DNA of 64,000 nt from Paenisporosarcina cavernae (GTDB lineage Bacteria > Bacillota > Bacilli > Bacillales_A > Planococcaceae), in the NCBI RefSeq assembly GCF_003595195.1, contig NZ_CP032418.1, positions 1,500,501 to 1,564,500 on the forward strand, read 5' to 3'. The notes under the pieces are model-generated. The model was not told where the DNA came from, did not search any database, and worked only from the letters and a program-made list of their open reading frames with translations. This document shows positions 46,942 to 54,582 of the stretch, piece after piece; position 1 is the first letter of the stretch, and each line of letters begins with the position of its first letter. The translations under genes were made by a program, and so were the position numbers.

Positions 46942-48003
46942 TTATTTCCAGCCCACTTCATTGAACATTAGAATGGAAGCTGCATTATGCTCGCCTAAAG
47001 AGGATAACGGAATATCTTGTTCTTTGAAATCTCCCCATGAAGCTAAAAGTTCAGTAGGTTCTACTGCAGCATTTACAGGATATTCATAATTTGCTTCAGC
47101 AAAAGTTCCTTGTGCTTTCTCGGAACTTAAGAACTCAAGTAATTTTATCGCATTATCTTTGTTTTTTGCATATTTTACCACTCCGGCCCCACTTACGTTA
47201 ACGTGTGTACCAGTCGTATCTTGGTTCGGGAAGAAAATCCCTAAACCTTCAGCTACTTTTACTTCTTCTTGTTCTTCGGAGTTAAGCATTTGACCAAGAT
47301 AATAGGTATTCATAATTGCCACATCACCAATTCCAGCAGCAATTGCTTTCGCTTGATCTTTGTCTCCTCCTTCAGGATCACGGGCAAAGTTTTTCACTAA
47401 ATTTGCAGCCCATTTCTTCGCTTCGTCTTCTCCATTAATTTCAATGAGTGAAGCTAACAACGATTGGTTATAGACATTTTCAGAAGAACGGACTAACACT
47501 TTGCCCTTCCATTCTGGTTCAGCTAAAGCTTCGTACGTAGATAAGTCTTCTTCTTTTACAGTTTCTTTGTTATAAACAATAACACGTGCACGTTTTGTTA
47601 GTCCGTACCACATCTGATCTGTGTCTTGAAATTTTTCTGGAATTTGTTCGTCTAATGTTTCACTTGAAACAGCTTGTAATACTCCAGCATCTTTCGCTCG
47701 GAATAAACGACCTGCATCTGACGTTAAAAATAAGTCCGCTTCCGTTGCATCTCCTTCACGCTTGATACGCTCAAGAAGTTCGTCTGCTTCCCCTTTAATT
47801 ACATTTACTTTAATACCCGTTTTTTCTTCAAACTCTTTGTATAGTTGATCATCAACATCATAATGACGGGCTGTATACAGATTTACTTCTGGACCATCAT
47901 TTTTCTTTTCTTCAGAGTTGTTCTTAGAAGATGTAGAATCATTTCCACATGCAGTTAATACAACTAATAAGAAAGCAATTAAAATACCTAGTGACTTTTT
48001 CAT
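46942..48003 (-). CDS. fbpA: Ferric-iron-binding lipoprotein
   Basis: 353 residues. Lipoprotein signal peptide with lipobox LTAC at about 16-19 (LLVVLTACGNDS) followed by a Ser/Asn/Lys-rich linker. Mature part is a class II solute-binding protein of the iron type (NLYTARHYDVDDQLYKEFEE; iron-ligand tyrosines likely in NTYYLGQM). It anchors outside the membrane and hands Fe(III) to FbpB. Fur-box promoter upstream. Confidence 0.92.
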   Translation of the reverse strand: MKKSLGILIAFLLVVLTACGNDSTSSKNNSEEKKNDGPEVNLYTARHYDVDDQLYKEFEEKTGIKVNVIKGEADELLERIKREGDATEADLFLTSDAGRLFRAKDAGVLQAVSSETLDEQIPEKFQDTDQMWYGLTKRARVIVYNKETVKEEDLSTYEALAEPEWKGKVLVRSSENVYNQSLLASLIEINGEDEAKKWAANLVKNFARDPEGGDKDQAKAIAAGIGDVAIMNTYYLGQMLNSEEQEEVKVAEGLGIFFPNQDTTGTHVNVSGAGVVKYAKNKDNAIKLLEFLSSEKAQGTFAEANYEYPVNAAVEPTELLASWGDFKEQDIPLSSLGEHNAASILMFNEVGWK

Positions 48004-48033
48004 TAGATTATCTACCTACCTTTTTATATGTTT

Positions 48034-48082
48034 TGAAAATCATTCTCATTTGTAAGTATATTTCATTGAGAATCATTGTCAA
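48034..48082 (-). promoter_or_regulatory. fbpABC promoter with two Fur boxes
   Basis: TTGACA (48077-48082), 16-base spacer, TATACT (48055-48060) on the minus strand. Two 7-1-7 Fur-like boxes: TGAAAATCATTCTCA (48034-48048), just downstream of the -10, and TGAGAATCATTGTCA (48067-48081), over the -35. Both resemble TGATAATNATTATCA. The layout predicts repression by iron-loaded Fur. Confidence 0.9.
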
Positions 48083-48280
48083 CTATAAAGAAAATGTTGT
48101 TATTTTCAGTAGATTAGACTGATTATTTGGTAGGTGTTATTCCAAGAAGTATTCAGCTGAATCTAATCAAATTCGTTATCCGATACAAGGAAATGTTAAC
48201 GACATCTTTGTTGCGATTCTGCATGCAAACATCCATGTTTTTCTCCTATTTGAAGCAAGGAAAATTTTTCTAAACAAAAA
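48083..48280. other. Gap between dnaI terminator and fbpA promoter
   Basis: About 200 bases with no credible gene and no recognised site. Confidence 0.5.
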
Positions 48281-48300
48281 AGAACTCAAAAATGAGTTCT
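48281..48300 (-). terminator. Terminator after dnaI
   Basis: AGAACTCA / TGAGTTCT stem with a short loop and six T on the minus strand, a few bases past the dnaI stop. Confidence 0.88.
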
Positions 48301-48303
48301 CTA

Positions 48304-49248
48304 TTATCTTTCATCTCTTCTGTTTTTTCCGCTAAGCATTATCGGTATAGTTATCGCTCGTATTCTCTCCATAATACGTCCAGCTTTCACTAGTTCACGA
48401 TCTCCTTTTCCATTATAAGCAAGGTGCTCTTCCAAGGAATCATAATCAAAATTGGATGTTATAAATGTCGGTAAGTTTTCCGCCATACGGTAGTGCAGAA
48501 TCGTGCCAAGTATTTCATCACGAGTCCAATTGGAAAGAGATTCAGCTCCCATATCATCTAACATTAGTACAGGCGCTTTTTTCACAAAGTCGACTTTTTC
48601 AGATAAAGAATGATCCTGTATCGCTTGCTTCATTTCTCGCAAAAATTCAGGAACATACACTAAAACAGATCTAATTTTTAACTCCGCTAGCTCATTTGCA
48701 ATGGCGCCTAAAATATACGATTTCCCAACGCCGAACTCACCAAATATGTAGAAACCTTTGCTTGGTAGTTCCCCTGTTTCTTTGACTTGTTGAATGAATG
48801 TTTTCGCAGCTTCCCCTAAATCAATTCTAGAGTTGTGATCAAAACGAAAGCTACTTAATCTTGCGGATAGTACATCTTTTGGCATATGCATACTAGCAAT
48901 TTGAGCCGATACAGCATTTCGCTCTTCTTCCACAATCTTATTACGGCACTTGATATACGTTAGATCAATTGATCCTCGTTCAAGTTGGAGTTGAGGTAAA
49001 TGTCCTTTTACCACATTTTTGCATGTTGAGACACTTTCACAGGCAGTACAATCGTGATGCTGAGACGTGAATTCATATAGTTTTCCTAAACCACGATCTA
49101 CTACATCTTTCGTGATCACATCACTATTTTGAGACAAAAACGATTGAACGCGCAAATCTTCCAATATTTCTTCTTTCATTTTCGCGTAGCGCTCAGAAAA
49201 AGCAGGAGCGTTAACCACACGTTTTAGAGTTTCACTAATTGGTTCCAT
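48304..49248 (-). CDS. dnaI: Primosomal helicase loader DnaI
   Basis: Loads the replicative helicase DnaC onto DNA with DnaB and DnaD. N-terminal zinc-binding helicase-contact domain (FTSQHHDCTACESVSTCKN near 55-73), AAA+ domain with GEFGVGKSYILGAIA near 170-184, Walker B APVLMLDDMGAE near 232. 314 residues, as in B. subtilis (311). Starts directly after dnaB. Confidence 0.95.
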   Translation of the reverse strand: MEPISETLKRVVNAPAFSERYAKMKEEILEDLRVQSFLSQNSDVITKDVVDRGLGKLYEFTSQHHDCTACESVSTCKNVVKGHLPQLQLERGSIDLTYIKCRNKIVEEERNAVSAQIASMHMPKDVLSARLSSFRFDHNSRIDLGEAAKTFIQQVKETGELPSKGFYIFGEFGVGKSYILGAIANELAELKIRSVLVYVPEFLREMKQAIQDHSLSEKVDFVKKAPVLMLDDMGAESLSNWTRDEILGTILHYRMAENLPTFITSNFDYDSLEEHLAYNGKGDRELVKAGRIMERIRAITIPIMLSGKNRRDER

Positions 49249-50643
49249 TTACTTCTCCTGCCCTTCTGAAATACCTAAGTCAGCCATCAGTTTTCGACGT
49301 TTTTCTAAATATTCGTCCGTTACTTGATCCTCTGGCTGCGCCTTTTTGTCCTTTCTCGCCTGCTTCGCTTTTTCAAACCATTCTGGAACGATTTCTTCTC
49401 TACCATTTCTGTTTTTATGAAAGAATTTTGTTTGTTTTGTGGAGGCTTCATTTTTCCACTCAAGGTACTGATCGTGTTCTTTTCTTGAAATCTCTATCGC
49501 TTGAGCAGCAGTTACGATATTTTCTCGCTGCCAGTGCGATGCAATTTTCATCACATAGTTTCTATTTAATTTCATTTTTGCTTTAATCATCACAAATTGG
49601 ATAAGTGCATTCACTACGCCAGGACTAAATCCATATGTCGAAACTAGGCTATTCGCAAGTTCGACATCGACAGGAAGCGGTTCTTTCCCGTTTGCAATAT
49701 CTCGCAATAATTCTATTGGTGGAATTTCCTCAAAATAAGCAATTAACTGTTCATCTTTTGATTCAGACACCGGTGCAGGTACTGAGGCTTTTTTAACTGC
49801 TGAAACCGATTGAATTTTTGGAGGGGTAGTTGACACCGTTAATTTATAAAAATCTGCTGCATTTTTCACGAGCAGTTCTTCGATTAAGCGATTATCTTCG
49901 TTAATACTCATTAAAACAATTTTTTGCATGTCAATGGCATTTAAGTTGTACAAGAACGCCATTTTAGCAATAAGCATTTTTTGATCGATACCAATATAGT
50001 TTGTGGGAATGAGCTGTTTTTTCAAACCTTCAAATAGAAGATCAAAGTTGAATGTTGTCCAATCAAAAGCTGGGCCAACTTTTTTCTCTGTCAGTAAATC
50101 AGAATCTGCCGCTAGCAATTCTTTTTGAAGATGAATGTCTACTTTATTGGTAAAAACATCATGGAAGTTACGAGAGACATCCTCATATGAATCCTTTGTT
50201 TTTACTGATTCAAGCTGGAAAAATTCGCGTAATTTCCGGTATACTTTTTCATCCGTGCTTCTAAATAGCATGGTAGACAAAATAGGTTCTAAGAAAAACT
50301 GATTCCCTGAAACTGGTGCAAGAACTGTATACGAAAATTCCCGCAGATCCTGACCATCGCGTTTGTGCGTTTTAAGTAGCCCAATTGCTTCTAGAGTAAT
50401 TCGAGCTTGTAAGAAATCGGATAGAGACAGTCCAGTCATTTCCATGAAAAAGTAATGATTCAAAGAGGACATTTTGCTTACTTCAGCAGTAGACCACATT
50501 GCAAAGTACGTATTTAATGCAGGAGATCCAATAATCGGACGATACAATAATGTAGCAACCTGTCGATGTTTATCGGATAAATCGGTGGAGAGTTGTACAG
50601 TACAACTATCGATTGCTTGCAATTCCTTGAATAATTGTTGCAC
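49249..50643 (-). CDS. dnaB: Replication initiation and membrane attachment protein DnaB
   Basis: Helicase-loading partner of DnaD and DnaI at the origin and at restart sites. 464 residues with two DnaB/DnaD-type domains: an N-terminal winged-helix region with PIIGSPALNTYFAMW near 38-52, and a C-terminal domain with LVSTYGFSPGVVNALIQFV near 348-366; the tail ends LEKRRKLMADLGISEG. Between nrdR and dnaI, conserved order. Confidence 0.94.
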   Translation of the reverse strand: MQQLFKELQAIDSCTVQLSTDLSDKHRQVATLLYRPIIGSPALNTYFAMWSTAEVSKMSSLNHYFFMEMTGLSLSDFLQARITLEAIGLLKTHKRDGQDLREFSYTVLAPVSGNQFFLEPILSTMLFRSTDEKVYRKLREFFQLESVKTKDSYEDVSRNFHDVFTNKVDIHLQKELLAADSDLLTEKKVGPAFDWTTFNFDLLFEGLKKQLIPTNYIGIDQKMLIAKMAFLYNLNAIDMQKIVLMSINEDNRLIEELLVKNAADFYKLTVSTTPPKIQSVSAVKKASVPAPVSESKDEQLIAYFEEIPPIELLRDIANGKEPLPVDVELANSLVSTYGFSPGVVNALIQFVMIKAKMKLNRNYVMKIASHWQRENIVTAAQAIEISRKEHDQYLEWKNEASTKQTKFFHKNRNGREEIVPEWFEKAKQARKDKKAQPEDQVTDEYLEKRRKLMADLGISEGQEK

Positions 50644-50654
50644 AACTTACCCTC

Positions 50655-51122
50655 CTACTCAATCGGATTTTTCTTCAGTAAATCTTTCAATTCATCTATA
50701 AATACATTTATATCTTTAAATTGTCGATACACACTAGCGAAGCGAACATAAGCAACTTCATCAATAGAAGATAACCGATCCATCACCATTTCGCCAACTT
50801 TTTCTGATTTCACTTCAGATGTACCAAGTTTGCGTAATTCTTTTTCAATAGAAAAAACTGCATCTTCTAAAACATCATAAGAAACTGGTCTTTTTTCGCA
50901 AGCACGAATTAATCCTCTGACCACTTTTTCGTGACTAAACTCTTCCCTCGAACCATCTTTTTTCACAACAATTAATGGTGTTTCTTCTACTTTTTCAAAA
51001 GTAGTAAAGCGAAATCCACATGCTTCGCACTCTCTTCTTCTTCGAATCGACTTATTTTCATCTACTGGACGAGAATCTACTACTCTCGTTTGTGTGTTCA
51101 CACATGATGGACATCTCATCAA
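50655..51122 (-). CDS. nrdR: Transcriptional repressor NrdR
   Basis: Represses ribonucleotide reductase genes when dATP is bound. Zinc ribbon [19 protein letters not shown] and [20 protein letters not shown] (1-46); ATP-cone domain about 48-138 ([20 protein letters not shown]). 155 residues, typical. First gene before dnaB-dnaI. Confidence 0.96.
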   Translation of the reverse strand: MMRCPSCVNTQTRVVDSRPVDENKSIRRRRECEACGFRFTTFEKVEETPLIVVKKDGSREEFSHEKVVRGLIRACEKRPVSYDVLEDAVFSIEKELRKLGTSEVKSEKVGEMVMDRLSSIDEVAYVRFASVYRQFKDINVFIDELKDLLKKNPIE

Positions 51123-51172
51123 TCTTATCTCCTATACTTTTACTTCCGTAACATTTCTACTATCGAACTTCT

Positions 51173-51200
51173 ATTATAACAAATGATAGATCGATCACAA
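51173..51200 (-). promoter_or_regulatory. nrdR-dnaB-dnaI promoter
   Basis: TTGTGA (51195-51200), 16-base spacer, TATAAT (51173-51178) on the minus strand. Confidence 0.7.
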
Positions 51201-51250
51201 AAAAGTTTTCTTCACATTTTTTGGATGATCCATAACGATATAAAGCAAAA

Positions 51251-51272
51251 AGCAGAGGAATAATCCCCTGCT
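51251..51272 (-). terminator. Terminator after speD
   Basis: AGCAGGGGA / TTCCTCTGCT stem with TTTTT on the minus strand. Confidence 0.85.
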
Positions 51273-51288
51273 CTTGTATGTTTGTTAA

Positions 51289-51672
51289 CTAAGCATGTAC
51301 TATTTCACGAGCTTGATCGATCTTTACTGGTCCAATGCCGCGTGGCACTTCGACCATTTCACGATGACCAGATAGAAGTGCATCCGCAATATAATTTGCA
51401 GCAATAGTGGGATCTAAATCTCCACACGTATACACATCAATGCTAGCATAGCCATGTTCTGGGAAGCTGTGAATTGTTAAATGTGATTCAGATATGATGA
51501 CTACACCACTTACACCTTGAGGTGCAAATTTGTGAAATGCCACTTCGCGAATCTCAGCACCTGACTTCAGTGCTGCATCAACAAATGTACGCTCGATAAA
51601 TGACATATCATTTAACTTCTCGAAATCGCATTCCCAAAGTTCAGCAATTACATGACGTCCCATTGTTTCCAT
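51289..51672 (-). CDS. speD: S-adenosylmethionine decarboxylase proenzyme
   Basis: Makes decarboxylated SAM, the aminopropyl donor for spermidine. A pyruvoyl enzyme made by self-cleavage: [20 protein letters not shown] contains the cleavage site Glu62-Ser63. His68 and the Cys in DVYTCGD near 81-87 complete the active site. 127 residues, as in B. subtilis SpeD. The Shine-Dalgarno GGGGG lies nine bases before ATG and can be buried in leader structure. Confidence 0.97.
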   Translation of the reverse strand: METMGRHVIAELWECDFEKLNDMSFIERTFVDAALKSGAEIREVAFHKFAPQGVSGVVIISESHLTIHSFPEHGYASIDVYTCGDLDPTIAANYIADALLSGHREMVEVPRGIGPVKIDQAREIVHA

Positions 51673-51678
51673 GGTTCG

Positions 51679-51796
51679 TTTCCCCCTTTGATAAAATATT
51701 TTTACAACGAACTATCAAAGTCGACTACCACGGGGGAAAGTTAGTCCAGAGAGGTCCTAACCCTTTAAGCAGCCAAGTGTCCCTATTAAGTACACG
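51679..51796 (-). promoter_or_regulatory. Structured 5' leader of speD, candidate translational riboregulator
   Basis: About 124 nt separate the predicted start site from the ATG. On the minus strand a hairpin GUUAG/CUAAC (51761-51740) is followed by UUUCCCCC (51739-51732), which is fully complementary to the Shine-Dalgarno segment GGGGGAAA (51686-51679). Nested inside, CUUUGAUA (51720-51713) pairs with UAUCAAAG (51693-51686). Together they can bury the ribosome site. The ligand, if any, is unknown. Confidence 0.6.
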
Positions 51797-51802
51797 AATC
51801 AC

Positions 51803-51831
51803 ATTATAATTCGTAGCAGAAGACAATGCAA
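51803..51831 (-). promoter_or_regulatory. speD promoter
   Basis: TTGCAT (51826-51831), 17-base spacer, TATAAT (51803-51808) on the minus strand. Confidence 0.75.
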
Positions 51832-51899
51832 TATAAAAAATTAAAACATGATTGTATAGTGTGAATTTTGATAGATTTTGCAACTAACATTAAGATAAA

Positions 51900-51942
51900 A
51901 AAGCTGCACTATGAGTCCATTAGGATCACATAGTACAGCTTT
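51900..51942 (-). terminator. Terminator after gapB
   Basis: AAAGCTGTACTATGTGA / TCATAGTGCAGCTTT stem with TTTT after it on the minus strand. Confidence 0.88.
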
Positions 51943-51952
51943 GAACTATCAC

Positions 51953-52975
51953 TTAATTTGTCACGGTTTGTTTTAATGCTGCACTTACTTTTTTCGTTAA
52001 ATCTACAACTCGAGCAGAATAGCCCCACTCATTGTCGTACCATGCTAACACTTTGACTTTGCGATCTCCAATGACCATTGTAGAAAGGCCATCTACTACA
52101 GCTGAGCTAGTATTAGTATTAAAATCGATAGATACAAGCGGTTCCATCGTAATATTTAATACGCCAGCCATCGCACCCGTAGACGCTTCCTCAAACGCAC
52201 GATTTACTTCCTCAACCGTTACGGACTTCTCTAAGTCAACTACTAAATCAACTAAAGAAACATTTGGAGTTGGAACTCGTAATGCCATTCCGTGAAGCTT
52301 TCCTTTTAATTCAGGAAGAACTAAAGAAAGAGCTTTCGCCGCTCCTGTGGAAGTAGGAATGATGGATTGGGCACAAGCACGCGCTCGACGTAAATCTTTA
52401 TGTGGATTATCTAAGTTCTTCTGATCATTCGTATAAGCATGTACAGTTGTCATTAAGCCGTTCTCTATGCCGAATGCATCATTTAACACTTTAGCTACTG
52501 GAGCTAAACAGTTCGTCGTGCAACTAGCATTCGAAATAACATCATGTTGTTCAATATTTAAGACATCATCATTTACACCCATAACGATTGTGACATCTTC
52601 ATTTTTACCTGGAGCCGTTAAAATTACTTTTTTCGCGCCAGCTTGTAAATGAAGAGCTGCTTTCTCACGTTCATTAAATTTTCCAGTTGCTTCAATAACG
52701 ATATCAATTCCTAATTCTTTCCATGGTAAATTTAATGGATCACGATCACTCACAAGCTTTACTTTTTTGCCATTAACAACAAGAGAGTTTTCTTGTGGGA
52801 TAACCTCCCCTTGAAAAGTACCATGATTTGTATCGTATTTAATTAAATGAGCAAGAGTTTCAGATGGATAACTTGCATTGATTGCGACAATTTCTAACGA
52901 GTCATCTAAAATTGCTTGTCGAAACACCATTCTACCAATTCTTCCAAATCCGTTAATAGCTACTTTCGTTGACAT
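51953..52975 (-). CDS. gapB: Gluconeogenic glyceraldehyde-3-phosphate dehydrogenase GapB
   Basis: Works toward triose phosphate in gluconeogenesis. NAD(P) motif INGFGRIGRMVFRQA near 6-20; catalytic Cys in ISNASCTTNCLAP near 147-159. The cofactor-specificity loop reads AINASYPSE, without the Asp that selects NAD in GapA, which fits the NADP-preferring GapB class. ATG 52975 follows AGGAGG by six bases and gives 340 residues, the B. subtilis GapB length. A CcpN-type site overlaps its promoter. Confidence 0.94.
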   Translation of the reverse strand: MSTKVAINGFGRIGRMVFRQAILDDSLEIVAINASYPSETLAHLIKYDTNHGTFQGEVIPQENSLVVNGKKVKLVSDRDPLNLPWKELGIDIVIEATGKFNEREKAALHLQAGAKKVILTAPGKNEDVTIVMGVNDDVLNIEQHDVISNASCTTNCLAPVAKVLNDAFGIENGLMTTVHAYTNDQKNLDNPHKDLRRARACAQSIIPTSTGAAKALSLVLPELKGKLHGMALRVPTPNVSLVDLVVDLEKSVTVEEVNRAFEEASTGAMAGVLNITMEPLVSIDFNTNTSSAVVDGLSTMVIGDRKVKVLAWYDNEWGYSARVVDLTKKVSAALKQTVTN

Positions 52976-53026
52976 ATTCATCCTCCTGAAAACTGGGTTA
53001 TACTGATAATCCTATTTCTGATAAAT

Positions 53027-53037
53027 AGTATAACACA
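53027..53037 (-). promoter_or_regulatory. CcpN operator overlapping the gapB -10
   Basis: TGTGTTATACT on the minus strand matches the reported CcpN pattern TRTGHYATAYW at every position. It contains the -10 TATACT (53027-53032); a TTTACC lies 16 bases upstream (53049-53054). CcpN represses gapB on glucose in B. subtilis. Confidence 0.75.
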
Positions 53038-53102
53038 TATAAAATGGAGGTAAACATTATTCTATCAATATCTCAAAGTTCTATTATTCTGAAATCGGGA
53101 CA

Positions 53103-53693
53103 TCAAACGTCCCAATTTAAAAGAATCTTTTCGAGTTGTTTTTTGGAAGATTCAAGTGAATCGTTGTTATAAATTACCGCATCAGCCAGCTTTACTTTCT
53201 CCGAAATTGGTAATTGTGAAGCGATTCGCATGTTGGCATCTTCTAGCGATAAATTGTTCCGTTTCATTAATCGTTCTAACTGTATCTCTTCTGTCACAGA
53301 TACGACCAAAATTTTATCAACAAAATGCTGTAATTTCGATTCAAATAATAATGGGATATCCATTACAATTGTTTCGTGCCCCGATTCTTCATGTTCCTTT
53401 TGTTGACGTAACATTTCTTGTCGAATCGCTGGATGCATGATGTCGTTCAATTTTTTTCGTTCAGCAGGATGGTTAAAAATAATCGATCCTAACTTATCGC
53501 GATTCAACGAACCATCTTCAAGTAACACTTGTTCTCCAAATATTACTGCAATTTTTCCAAGAGTAGGCGTACCGATTGCTACGACGTCTCTAGCCACCTG
53601 ATCTGCATCTATGATCGGATACCCTTTCTCTCGCAACATAGAGGATATCGTACTTTTTCCACTTGCTATACTTCCCGTTAAGCCAATGATCAT
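53103..53693 (-). CDS. coaE: Dephospho-CoA kinase
   Basis: Last step of CoA synthesis. P-loop IGLTGSIASGKSTISSML near residues 3-20, IIDADQVARDVV near 28-39, and the LID/adenine region VSVTEEIQLERLMKRN. ATG 53693 with GAGGGG upstream gives 196 residues (B. subtilis 197); a longer in-frame start lies inside mutM. A nine-base hairpin (53093-53117) without U-tract overlaps its stop codon. Confidence 0.95.
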   Translation of the reverse strand: MIIGLTGSIASGKSTISSMLREKGYPIIDADQVARDVVAIGTPTLGKIAVIFGEQVLLEDGSLNRDKLGSIIFNHPAERKKLNDIMHPAIRQEMLRQQKEHEESGHETIVMDIPLLFESKLQHFVDKILVVSVTEEIQLERLMKRNNLSLEDANMRIASQLPISEKVKLADAVIYNNDSLESSKKQLEKILLNWDV

Positions 53694-53701
53694 GTTACCC
53701 C

Positions 53702-54574
53702 TCACTTCTGACAACTTGTGCAATACCACGAGTTTCTTCCTGCAATTACTTTTTGTAAAACTGTCTTTCCACATGTTGGACAGTTTTTCTTTCCATACAT
53801 TTGAAGCCTGTCTTGCATGGAACCCGCTTCTCCATTTATCGAACGATAATCGGATATTGAACTCCCACCTGCTTCAATACTTTCTAGTAGGACGTTTACA
53901 ATTGCTTGAAAAAGTTGTCGCCTTTTTACAATACTAATTGTCTTCACACGTTTAGTTGGTAGTATTCTCATTCTGTATAACGCTTCCGTTGCATATATAT
54001 TTCCGCAACCCGATACTACCTGACCATCCATAATCGTCTCTTTAATTGTTTTATTAACGTACTTATTTTCTTTTGACCGTTGGATAAAAAATTCTTCCGC
54101 TTTTTCATCAAATGGTTCTGGAGCGATTTGAAGAAGCGGAGAATGCGACTGTTCATTCTCTAGCAATCGCAATTCACCAAATCGTCGAATATCTGAATAG
54201 ACAAGATAATGACCATCACTCAGCAAAAACGTAACGTGACGATGCTTCGCGAACTTTTCTTCTCGTATGTCATGAATGTCCTTCACGTAAAACCACGCGC
54301 CAGTCATTCCGAGATGATTGACTAAAAGCGCTGAATTTCCCTCTTTTGTTAAATGAAAATAAATGTACTTTGCTTTTCGCGTAACGGCTTTTATTTCCCA
54401 ATGAAGCAAAGCATTGGCAAACTGATCCGGATCCATTCCTTTGATAATCGCTTCTTTTCCATTTTCATGGGAAAGTTGAATAGTTCTTGAGATTTCTATT
54501 TCTTCCAACCGTTTATGTTTCACAAAAGGTTGTAAAGAACGAACAACCCCTTCTACTTCTGGTAATTCCGGCAT
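53702..54574 (-). CDS. mutM: Formamidopyrimidine-DNA glycosylase
   Basis: Removes 8-oxoguanine and formamidopyrimidines. The catalytic N-terminal Pro requires the start MPELPEVEGVVRSL, so ATG 54574 is fixed despite a longer frame. Lys57-type and RRFGELR motifs in the middle; C-terminal zinc finger with CPTCGKTVLQKV and WYCTSCQK. 290 residues. Eight bases after polA. Confidence 0.97.
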   Translation of the reverse strand: MPELPEVEGVVRSLQPFVKHKRLEEIEISRTIQLSHENGKEAIIKGMDPDQFANALLHWEIKAVTRKAKYIYFHLTKEGNSALLVNHLGMTGAWFYVKDIHDIREEKFAKHRHVTFLLSDGHYLVYSDIRRFGELRLLENEQSHSPLLQIAPEPFDEKAEEFFIQRSKENKYVNKTIKETIMDGQVVSGCGNIYATEALYRMRILPTKRVKTISIVKRRQLFQAIVNVLLESIEAGGSSISDYRSINGEAGSMQDRLQMYGKKNCPTCGKTVLQKVIAGRNSWYCTSCQK

Positions 54575-54582
54575 ATTTTCAC

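Noticed and set aside
53093-53117. Terminator after coaE
   Set aside because: A nine-base hairpin overlaps the stop codon but has no U-tract, so it was not called as a terminator.
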